From the NCBI GenBank assembly GCA_913052515.1, contig CAJXFJ010000127.1, forward strand, positions 1-5,873: 5,873 nucleotides of DNA, written 5' to 3'. The position numbers and the translations under genes are program-made. A model generated the notes under the pieces. The model was not told the origin of the DNA and did no database searches. It was given only the letters and a program-made list of their open reading frames with translations. Below, piece after piece: positions 1 to 5,873 of the stretch (its first letter is position 1; each line of letters starts with the position of its first letter). Source of the stretch: an uncultured Flavobacteriales bacterium (GTDB lineage: Bacteria > Bacteroidota > Bacteroidia > Flavobacteriales > Vicingaceae).

Positions 1-1132
1 GGGCCATCAAAAACACACGCCTTCCTTCACCAAACTTCTTTTTGGCGTATTTGAAATAAGCCACTTGAATCATCACTGATAAATTCTCTACTAAAAAAAC
101 CCCACAGAATACTGGAATGAGCAACTCCTTTCGAATTGCGAATGAGAAAACCGCTATGATACCACCCAGAGCAAGACTACCGGTATCGCCCATAAATACT
201 TGCGCGGGGTATGAGTTATACCATAGAAAACCTACACATGCACCCACAAAGGCACCGATATATACCACCAATTCTCCAGAATTTGGAATGTACATTATAT
301 TTAAGTAATCGGAAAAGATGGTATTACCAGAGACGTAGGCAAAAACAGCGAGAGTTACTCCAATAATGGCCGAAGTTCCAGTTGCAAGTCCATCTAAACC
401 ATCTGTCATGTTTGCTCCATTAGAAACAGCGGTAGTAATAAATATTACAACAGGAATAAAAATCAACCAAGCCCAATCCAAGGCATTTTCACAACACCAA
501 TCAATCAGCTTTCCATAGTTAAATTCATTGTTTTTTACAAAGGGAATAGTAGTCACCATAGACTTGCTTTCTTCCCACTTAAAGTTTCCAGCTTTTTCTT
601 GCTCACTTAATTCATCACTCAGTTCTATAACTTGAGATTCTGTTAATGGGATTTTGTTTTTAACGGTTACTCCATCATTGAAATACAAAACGGCACCTAC
701 AAATAAGCCAACAATGATTTGTCCAATTACCTTGAACTTACCGGCTAATCCTTTTTTATTTTTCTTAAAAACTTTGATATAATCATCAATAAAACCAATC
801 AAGCCTAACAACACAGTAGAAACTAGCATCAAAATGATGTATATGTTATCGAGCTTAGCAAATAACAAAGTGGGAATTAAAATAGAAGCTAAAATGATAA
901 GGCCACCCATAGTTGGAGTACCTTGCTTGGCCTTTTGTCCTTCTAAACCTAAATCACGAACAGTTTCACCAACTTGCTGCTTTTGCAATAAATTGATGAT
1001 TCGTTTTCCGAACACCATTGAGATTAAAAGAGAGACAATAACTGAAGCTGCAGTACGAAATGTGATGTACTGAAACACTCCTGCTCCTGGAAAATCTAAT
1101 TGGTTTAAATAATCGAATAAATGATAAAGCAT
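1..1132 (-). CDS. mraY: MraY, phospho-N-acetylmuramoyl-pentapeptide transferase (3' end outside window)
   Basis: This integral membrane enzyme transfers phospho-MurNAc-pentapeptide from UDP to undecaprenyl phosphate, making lipid I on the inner face of the cytoplasmic membrane. The first 377 residues are present. The reading frame runs open to the window edge and breaks just after RRVFLMA, immediately before where the family has its PIHHHFE motif, so only the C-terminal part is missing. Visible signatures are QGTPTMGG (about 70-77), the catalytic FIDDYIK with Asp116, Asp117 and Lys120, [13 protein letters not shown] (238-250), and FMGDTGSL with the third catalytic Asp at 316. Many hydrophobic segments match the ten-TM fold. 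Compared with E. coli MraY (360 residues), there is a charged extension of several tens of residues between about 152 and 220, probably extracytoplasmic and, as I recall, usual in Bacteroidota. The ATG lies 7 nt after the murE stop with no clear Shine-Dalgarno, which suggests translation coupled to murE. Identity is secure. Confidence 0.97.
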   Translation of the reverse strand, partial: MLYHLFDYLNQLDFPGAGVFQYITFRTAASVIVSLLISMVFGKRIINLLQKQQVGETVRDLGLEGQKAKQGTPTMGGLIILASILIPTLLFAKLDNIYIILMLVSTVLLGLIGFIDDYIKVFKKNKKGLAGKFKVIGQIIVGLFVGAVLYFNDGVTVKNKIPLTESQVIELSDELSEQEKAGNFKWEESKSMVTTIPFVKNNEFNYGKLIDWCCENALDWAWLIFIPVVIFITTAVSNGANMTDGLDGLATGTSAIIGVTLAVFAYVSGNTIFSDYLNIMYIPNSGELVVYIGAFVGACVGFLWYNSYPAQVFMGDTGSLALGGIIAVFSFAIRKELLIPVFCGVFLVENLSVMIQVAYFKYAKKKFGEGRRVFLMA

Positions 1133-1139
1133 ACTGTGA

Positions 1140-2603
1140 CTATGATTGGTGGATTTCGTTTAAAGCATTGGTTAATTCTTCCCGATCATCAAAATGATTT
1201 CGCACTCTGTTTATTTCTTGGTAAGTCTCATGCCCCTTACCTGCAACTAGAATAATATCATTAGGACTGGCCAATGATGCAGCCGTTCTAATTGCCTCAC
1301 CTCTTTGAGTGATAGCTAAAACTTTAGGTCGATCTGATACCTCAACACCCACTTTCATTTCATTTATAATCTCATCGGGGTTTTCAGTTCTTGGATTATC
1401 AGAAGTTAGAATTACTCGATTACTGAATTTGCAAGCAATTTGAGCCATAAGTGGTCTTTTTGCTCGATCTCGATCACCACCGCAACCCACAACCGTAATG
1501 ACTTGCTCATTTCCGGTTCGGATATCTTTTATTGTCTTCAGTACATTTTCTAATGCATCAGGACTATGCGCGTAATCTACAATACCTATGATTTGATTGA
1601 CATTCAAGTACTGGAAACGCCCTGCAACAGCATTGAGAGAACTTAATACCGTCAGCACCTTCATTTTTTCTTCTCCCAACAGAACTGCTGTGGCATATAC
1701 AACTGCAAGGTTGTATGCATTAAATTGTCCAATTAAGGGACTCCAAAACTCTTGACCATCCAGTTGCAATTGCAAGCCTGAAAAATTGCTTTCCAATAGC
1801 TTTACTTTGAAATCTGCTTGCGTTTTTAAGGCGTAATAATGTTTTTTAGCTATGGCATTCTGCAACATGACTTCACCATTCTTATCGTCTTTATTGGATA
1901 AGGCAAATGCCTCTTGAGGCAACATATCAAACAATTGCTGTTTTGCAGCTATGTATGATTTGAATGTTTTGTGAAAATCTAAATGCTCATGTGTTATATT
2001 AGTAAAAACTCCGCCACTAAAAGTTAAGCCGGTAACACGATGCTGCACCAAGCCATGAGAACTGACCTCCATGAATACATGCGTACAACCATTCGCTACC
2101 ATTTTGGAGAGCAATTGATTTACAGAAATCACATCAGGGGTTGTATGTGTAGAAGCAATTTCTTCCTCCCCAATTTTATTAACCACGGTAGAGATTAAGC
2201 CAGCTTTGTAACCCAATCTGCTAAATAACTTGTACAGCAGTGTAGCACAAGTTGTTTTTCCATTAGTTCCCGTAACACCCACCAACTTTAATTGAGCAGA
2301 TGGATATTCGTAAAAATTTGCCGCTGCGTGTGCTAAAGAAACCGAACTATCCTTTACTCGAACATAACAAACCCCATCAACTAATTGACTTGGTAATTCT
2401 TCACAAACAACCGCTTTAACTCCCTTCGCAACAACTTGATCAATAAAAGCATGTCCGTCAAGCTGTGTACCTCTTTGTGCAAAAAAACAATCACCAGTAG
2501 TAGCTTTTCGAGAATCAAACACGATGTTGGTAATTTCAACATCCGTATTCCCAACTACTTCCAAAATGGAAGATCCAAACAATATGTCTTTTAATACCTT
2601 CAT
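1140..2603 (-). CDS. murE: MurE, UDP-MurNAc-L-Ala-D-Glu:meso-diaminopimelate ligase
   Basis: This cytoplasmic ATP-dependent Mur ligase adds the third residue to the peptidoglycan precursor UDP-MurNAc-L-Ala-D-Glu. At 487 residues it has the normal length. The N-terminal UDP-substrate domain (about 1-100) contains the DSRK signature (30-33). The central ATPase domain has the P-loop TGTNGKTT (111-118), EVSSHGL (179-185), THEHLDFH (204-211) and the AAKQQLF segment, whose Lys221 is the position carbamylated in the family. The C-terminal domain has GRF (328-330), DYAHSPDA (343-350), [12 protein letters not shown] (373-384), DNPR (402-405), AGKGHETYQ (455-463) and FDDRE (471-475). DNPR is the motif typical of meso-diaminopimelate-adding enzymes rather than the lysine-adding type, so the substrate is inferred to be meso-DAP. 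The ATG follows the ftsI TAG stop directly (TAGATG) and no Shine-Dalgarno is visible, so initiation probably depends on termination of ftsI. The stop is TAG, 7 nt before mraY. Confidence 0.97.
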   Translation of the reverse strand: MKVLKDILFGSSILEVVGNTDVEITNIVFDSRKATTGDCFFAQRGTQLDGHAFIDQVVAKGVKAVVCEELPSQLVDGVCYVRVKDSSVSLAHAAANFYEYPSAQLKLVGVTGTNGKTTCATLLYKLFSRLGYKAGLISTVVNKIGEEEIASTHTTPDVISVNQLLSKMVANGCTHVFMEVSSHGLVQHRVTGLTFSGGVFTNITHEHLDFHKTFKSYIAAKQQLFDMLPQEAFALSNKDDKNGEVMLQNAIAKKHYYALKTQADFKVKLLESNFSGLQLQLDGQEFWSPLIGQFNAYNLAVVYATAVLLGEEKMKVLTVLSSLNAVAGRFQYLNVNQIIGIVDYAHSPDALENVLKTIKDIRTGNEQVITVVGCGGDRDRAKRPLMAQIACKFSNRVILTSDNPRTENPDEIINEMKVGVEVSDRPKVLAITQRGEAIRTAASLASPNDIILVAGKGHETYQEINRVRNHFDDREELTNALNEIHQS

Positions 2604-4727
2604 CTACGACAATTCAATTTCAATTTGCTGACCATCTACCACTCTAACCCCTGCTTGGACCGACTGGTATTTCACCATACCACTACCTTTAACCTTCACT
2701 ACAAGACCTTCATTTTCTAAAAGATAAATAGCATCCCTAAGCCCCATCCCAATCACATTCGGCACAAGGTTTTCTGTTATTTTTCTCGGCTGAAAAACCA
2801 CTGATGTATCTTTCGTTCTTGTAATAATCCATTCAGAATCTTCTGCTTTTATTTGAGTTGGAATTCCTAATTTTTCAAACACCTTAGCCGCATCATCTTT
2901 TGCACCGTGCTTAGAGTAAGGTACCCGAGAATATGCATATTGATGATTCTGCCATTCAAGCGCCTCATGCATATCCAAACTATTTGCATACACCTTATCA
3001 GCCACTTCTTTAAAAATGGGCCCAGCAACCAAATTTCCATAGTAGACATTTCTACTAGGAGCATTTACCACTACAATACATGAATACTCGGGATTATCCG
3101 CAGGGAAGTAACCTACAAAAGAGGCCTGGTGACTCACTTTTGATTGATAGCTGTAGCCGTAATTATTATTGGCAATCTGCGCAGTTCCAGTTTTACCAGC
3201 AATTTTATAATTCGCATTTTTTAAATTTGAAGCAGTCCCATTGCTCACTACTCCTTCTAAAGCCTTTTTTACTTTATTAATTGTTTCAATTGAAGAAATT
3301 CGAGGATTAATCACTTCCGTTTCCACTTCTTCTACAACCTTTCTTCCTCTTGCAATTTTTTCAACAAATTTTGGCTTCACCATCTTTCCATTATTGGCTA
3401 CCGCATTGTAAAAAGTTAGAATTTGAAGTGGAGTTTGTTGCAATTCATAACCGTGTGCCATCCACGCCAATGATATTCCCGACCAAGTTTCGTTATCTGG
3501 ATTTTTAATAAATGGCTTACCCTCTCCGGCAATCTCTATTCCTAGTGGCTTTCTTAAGTTCATCTTTGCCAAACCATTGATAAACTTTTGAGGATTCTCT
3601 GTATAATTCCTAGAAATTATTTCAGCCATTCCAATATTTGAAGAAACCTCTAAAACTCTTTGAACAGTAATTTTACCCCAGCCACCCTTATCATGATTAG
3701 AATCATACATGGTTCTATCGTAATACCTGCGAGAACCATCGCCACAGTCAATAATATCACCCATATCTACATACCCATCCTCTAAAGCAACCATTAAAGC
3801 AGGCAACTTGAATGTAGAACCAGGCTCCGTGCTCTCCCCAATGGCATAGTTATAACCCTCATAGTAAGCACCACTTTCGGTTCTTTTTAAATTTGCAATT
3901 GCCTTAATAGCTCCGGTTTTCACCTCCATTAGCACAACACAACCATGATCAGCACCATGCTTTTGCAATTGTTTCAACAAGGCACTTTCTGCAACATCTT
4001 GAAGATTCACATCTATAGTCGTATAGATATCTCTTCCATCTTCAGGCTCAATTTCATTCTCATCACCAACAGGCATCCATACACCACCGGCAATTTTTTG
4101 CATTAAACGCTGACCATCAATTCCACTCAAAGCCTTACTGTAAGCACCTTCCAAACCAACAGGAGCAACACCCTCTCTCTCATAACCAATGGTTCTTGCT
4201 GCTAATATTTTAAAAGGCCTTTCTCTTTTGTTTTTTTGATGCACAATCAAACCCCCTTTATACTTGCCTCGTTTAAAAATGGGAAACTCTTTCAAGCGCT
4301 TTAATTCTGTGAACTTTACATTTCGCTTTATCAAATGATATCTTGCTCCAGAACTTCGAGCTTCAATTAACTGCTTTCGATAAGCAGCCATAGATTGATC
4401 TTGAAAAAGATTACTTAAAGCTAGAGCTAAAGAGTCCACCTTTTCATCAAACAACTCTTGAGTAATTGCATCAGCATTCGGATCAAAACGCACTTCATAA
4501 ATTGGAATTGAAGTAGCTAACAAGCTACCATCTGCCGCATAAATATTTCCACGCACAGCTTCAATTTCTTTATCTACACGAGTCAAGGTCTTCACCTTAG
4601 CCTTCAACCCTTCTCCCTCAACAATCTGAATAGCTAGCGCCTTGCCTATTATTACAAGACCAAACAAACAGACCACAGCATAAACCAGGTAAATTCTCCA
4701 CGATATGTCCTTCCGAATATCAGTCAT
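2604..4727 (-). CDS. ftsI: FtsI-type division transpeptidase (class B PBP) with C-terminal PASTA domain
   Basis: This septal peptidoglycan D,D-transpeptidase (PBP3/PBP2x/SpoVD-like) is anchored in the inner membrane with its catalytic domain in the periplasm. It has 707 residues. A short cytoplasmic N-terminus is followed by one TM helix (about 11-34). The PBP dimer/pedestal domain begins near 50 and includes the RGNIYAADGSLLATS box (59-73) and GLEGAYSKALSGIDG (191-205). The transpeptidase domain (about 235-580) contains all three active-site motifs: STFK with nucleophile Ser304 and Lys307 (in EPGSTFK), SSN (362-364) and KTGT (512-515). After a linker of about 65 residues comes a single PASTA domain (about 652-707, starting LVPNVIGMGLRDAIYLLENEGL). 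E. coli FtsI is shorter (588 residues) and lacks PASTA; Bacteroidota and Gram-positive division PBPs often have it. The start overlaps the ftsL end by 8 nt, with an AAAGG element 7 nt upstream supporting this ATG. The stop abuts the murE ATG. The catalytic residues look intact. Confidence 0.96.
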   Translation of the reverse strand: MTDIRKDISWRIYLVYAVVCLFGLVIIGKALAIQIVEGEGLKAKVKTLTRVDKEIEAVRGNIYAADGSLLATSIPIYEVRFDPNADAITQELFDEKVDSLALALSNLFQDQSMAAYRKQLIEARSSGARYHLIKRNVKFTELKRLKEFPIFKRGKYKGGLIVHQKNKRERPFKILAARTIGYEREGVAPVGLEGAYSKALSGIDGQRLMQKIAGGVWMPVGDENEIEPEDGRDIYTTIDVNLQDVAESALLKQLQKHGADHGCVVLMEVKTGAIKAIANLKRTESGAYYEGYNYAIGESTEPGSTFKLPALMVALEDGYVDMGDIIDCGDGSRRYYDRTMYDSNHDKGGWGKITVQRVLEVSSNIGMAEIISRNYTENPQKFINGLAKMNLRKPLGIEIAGEGKPFIKNPDNETWSGISLAWMAHGYELQQTPLQILTFYNAVANNGKMVKPKFVEKIARGRKVVEEVETEVINPRISSIETINKVKKALEGVVSNGTASNLKNANYKIAGKTGTAQIANNNYGYSYQSKVSHQASFVGYFPADNPEYSCIVVVNAPSRNVYYGNLVAGPIFKEVADKVYANSLDMHEALEWQNHQYAYSRVPYSKHGAKDDAAKVFEKLGIPTQIKAEDSEWIITRTKDTSVVFQPRKITENLVPNVIGMGLRDAIYLLENEGLVVKVKGSGMVKYQSVQAGVRVVDGQQIEIELS

Positions 4728-5115
4728 TGAGAAGCCTTTCTTTTTCCTCTTCCGTTAATACAATTTTCTTTGGTGGACTAGTAAGTTCTCGCAAACCAAT
4801 TGACTCAGTTGCTTTAGCCACTTCAGACTGCTTACTCACATACATCAATTCAGACTTTGTTGTTATGTATTCAGACCTCAATTCTTTCAACTCATTATTT
4901 GTCTTATACAATCCACGAATCAATCGTTCAGCCTGATACCCATTGGCGATGTAACAAATTCCTAAAAAGGTCAAGAAAAACAGAAATGGCAATGAATTAA
5001 CCACCTGATCTTTAGACAAAAAACTACCAGACAAAAGACTTTTAACCCCTCTAACCGAAGAATCTCCCTTAACAACTTCCTTCTCTTGATCCGTATGTTC
5101 TCTAAATTTATTCAT
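4720..5115 (-). CDS. ftsL: FtsL-like cell division protein (Bacteroidota type)
   Basis: This small bitopic divisome protein has 131 residues. It has a hydrophilic, cytoplasmic N-terminal tail (1-39), one hydrophobic TM segment (about 41-60, SLPFLFFLTFLGICYIANGY), then a helical region rich in Leu, Glu and Lys (about 62-108, including TNNELKELRSEYITTKSELM) that is a likely periplasmic coiled coil. The end is a Pro/Lys/Glu-rich tail (PPKKIVLTEEEKERLL). Family knowledge: FtsL pairs with FtsB through such coiled coils and helps activate the FtsWI synthase. The assignment rests on topology, size and the invariant position between rsmH and ftsI, because FtsL sequences diverge strongly and have no catalytic motif. 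The N-terminal tail is long for an FtsL, but I believe this is usual in this phylum. The ATG overlaps the rsmH stop as ATGA and has AAAAAGG just upstream. The last codons overlap the ftsI start by 8 nt. It is often annotated only as a hypothetical protein. Confidence 0.88.
   Translation of the reverse strand: MNKFREHTDQEKEVVKGDSSVRGVKSLLSGSFLSKDQVVNSLPFLFFLTFLGICYIANGYQAERLIRGLYKTNNELKELRSEYITTKSELMYVSKQSEVAKATESIGLRELTSPPKKIVLTEEEKERLLND
4735..4739 (-). promoter_or_regulatory. Shine-Dalgarno-like element for ftsI
   Basis: The mRNA reads AAAGG here, 7 nt before the ftsI ATG and inside the last codons of ftsL. Its spacing is suitable for 16S anti-SD pairing and it supports the chosen ftsI start. 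Bacteroidota depend little on Shine-Dalgarno pairing, so its contribution is uncertain. Confidence 0.4.
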
Positions 5116-5873
5116 GCTACCTTTTTAGCAATTCTCAATTTTGCACTTCTTGACCTATTGTTCAACTGAATTTCACTACTAGTCGGCACTATCGGCTTCC
5201 TATTAATCGCCACAAATGGACGAATCACATTTCCATAAAAATCCTTCTCTAACTCACCACGGAAGTTTCCAGATTTGAAAAAATTCTTCACCAATCTATC
5301 TTCCAATGAATGATAAGTTATCACCACCAATCGACCACCTTCCTTTAAAACTTCAAGCGATTGCTCTAGAAAAACTTCAATTACCTTTAACTCTTCATTT
5401 ACTTCAATTCTAAGCGCTTGAAAAACTTGAGCTAAGAATTTATGCTCTTGCTTCTCAGGAACCAATCGAGACAATGCCTTCTTAAACTGACCAATGGTTT
5501 TTAAATCCACTTGCGCTCGCTCTTGCTCAATCTTCCTTGCAACCCTTTTCGCATCCCGCAACTCGCCATAATTTTTCAACACTCGCTCCAATTCCTCAAC
5601 ACTGTATTCATTAACCACCTTTGCAGCAGTCAACTCCCGCTTTTGATCCATCCGCATATCCAACGGGCCATCGAATCGAAAAGAAAAACCTCGATCCGCC
5701 TCATCAAATTGATGAAAAGAAACTCCAAAATCAGCTAGAATTCCATCAACTGGAATAGCTTGATTTATGCGAAGAAAATTTTTCAGATAAATAAAATTTT
5801 GAGGAATAAAAACCAATCGATCATCTTCCCACAAATTCCTTTTCGCGTCAGGATCTTGATCAAAAGCAAACAA
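5112..5873 (-). CDS. rsmH: RsmH (MraW), 16S rRNA (cytosine1402-N4)-methyltransferase, N-terminus outside window
   Basis: This SAM-dependent methyltransferase N4-methylates C1402 of 16S rRNA in the ribosomal P site. About 253 C-terminal residues are present. The frame is open at the window edge and its first codon here, TTG, is an internal Leu (LFAFDQDPDA) and not the start. Compared with the family length of about 300, roughly 45-50 residues are missing, including the GGGGHS-type SAM-binding glycine motif. Numbered from the window edge, visible signatures are the SAM-ribose acidic segment FDQDPDA (4-10), DGILADFGVS (43-52), RGFSFRFDGPLDMRMD (61-76), YGELRDAKRVARKI (102-115), FQALRIEVNEEL (151-162), GGRLVVITYHSLEDRLVKNFF (179-199) and the basic C-terminal RSRSAKLRIAKK. 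Family members usually read GVSS where this protein has GVSF, a small substitution unlikely to matter. The TGA stop overlaps the ftsL ATG (ATGA). The position at the head of a dcw cluster is typical; mraZ usually lies upstream, beyond this window. Confidence 0.96.
   Translation of the reverse strand: MFAFDQDPDAKRNLWEDDRLVFIPQNFIYLKNFLRINQAIPVDGILADFGVSFHQFDEADRGFSFRFDGPLDMRMDQKRELTAAKVVNEYSVEELERVLKNYGELRDAKRVARKIEQERAQVDLKTIGQFKKALSRLVPEKQEHKFLAQVFQALRIEVNEELKVIEVFLEQSLEVLKEGGRLVVITYHSLEDRLVKNFFKSGNFRGELEKDFYGNVIRPFVAINRKPIVPTSSEIQLNNRSRSAKLRIAKKVA
5120..5126 (-). promoter_or_regulatory. Shine-Dalgarno-like element for ftsL
   Basis: The mRNA reads AAAAAGG, 4 nt before the ftsL ATG and inside the last codons of rsmH, where it encodes the Lys-Lys of the C-terminus. 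The spacing is somewhat short. Because the same bases encode the conserved basic tail of RsmH, the match may be partly coincidental. Confidence 0.3.

Noticed and set aside
117..308. Plus-strand open frame of 63 codons inside mraY
   Set aside because: It is antisense to conserved MraY sequence, including the FMGDTGSL motif, and the translation resembles no known protein. It is a shadow frame.
834..1073. Plus-strand open frame of 79 codons opposite the mraY 5' half
   Set aside because: It is antisense to conserved MraY N-terminal sequence (QGTPTMGG region) and has no recognisable protein features of its own.
1133..1139. Possible promoter or terminator between murE and mraY
   Set aside because: The 7-nt gap is too short for either, and no hairpin followed by a T run is present on the coding strand.
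2867..3064. Minus-strand 65-codon frame within ftsI
   Set aside because: It is an alternative frame on the same strand wholly inside the intact ftsI reading frame, with no independent start signal.
3080..3280. Plus-strand 66-codon frame opposite the ftsI KTGT region
   Set aside because: It is antisense to the conserved transpeptidase domain, and its low-complexity translation is a by-product of the coding strand.
4727..4936. Plus-strand 69-codon frame opposite ftsL
   Set aside because: It is antisense to ftsL, and no ribosome binding site or family resemblance is seen.
5511..5738. Plus-strand 75-codon frame opposite rsmH
   Set aside because: It is antisense to the conserved RsmH segment containing RGFSFRFDGPLDMRMD, so it is a shadow frame.
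5871..5873. TTG at the window edge as the start codon of rsmH
   Set aside because: The homologous position is the middle of the SAM-binding fold (LFAFDQDPDA), and the family has about 45-50 further residues upstream. The TTG is an internal Leu codon at a truncated end.

Overview
The window is a continuous piece of a division and cell wall (dcw) gene cluster, and every gene is on the minus strand. Reading in the direction of transcription (right to left) the order is rsmH (5' end cut off by the window edge), ftsL, ftsI (a PASTA-bearing class B penicillin-binding protein), murE, mraY (3' end cut off by the window edge). No non-coding stretch is longer than 7 bases, so there are no RNA genes, mobile elements, repeats, CRISPR arrays or terminators that I can support.

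The organism is most likely a member of the Bacteroidota (Cytophagia/Flavobacteriia-like). The reasons are the AT-rich composition, a short divergent FtsL with the phylum's N-terminal tail, TM and coiled-coil layout, an FtsI of about 700 residues ending in one PASTA domain, an MraY with a long extra loop before its NGANMTDG motif, the absence of murF between murE and mraY, and the RsmH signatures LADFGVS and RGFSFRFDGPLDMRMD. MurE carries the DNPR motif of the meso-diaminopimelate-adding enzymes, so a Gram-negative type of peptidoglycan is expected. I cannot fix the genus from the sequence.

The genes are packed so tightly that one polycistronic mRNA with translational coupling is the simplest reading. 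rsmH and ftsL overlap by ATGA (4 nt), ftsL and ftsI overlap by 8 nt (ATGACTGA), ftsI and murE abut with no gap (TAGATG), and murE and mraY are separated by 7 nt. Functionally, MurE adds the third amino acid to the UDP-MurNAc peptide and MraY loads the finished pentapeptide onto undecaprenyl phosphate. FtsI cross-links the resulting peptidoglycan at the septum, with FtsL as a divisome scaffold. RsmH modifies 16S rRNA and is a traditional passenger of this cluster.

I found no undescribed system here. This is an ordinary, well-conserved core region. The findings are modest points about gene junctions, lineage-specific extensions and gene order.
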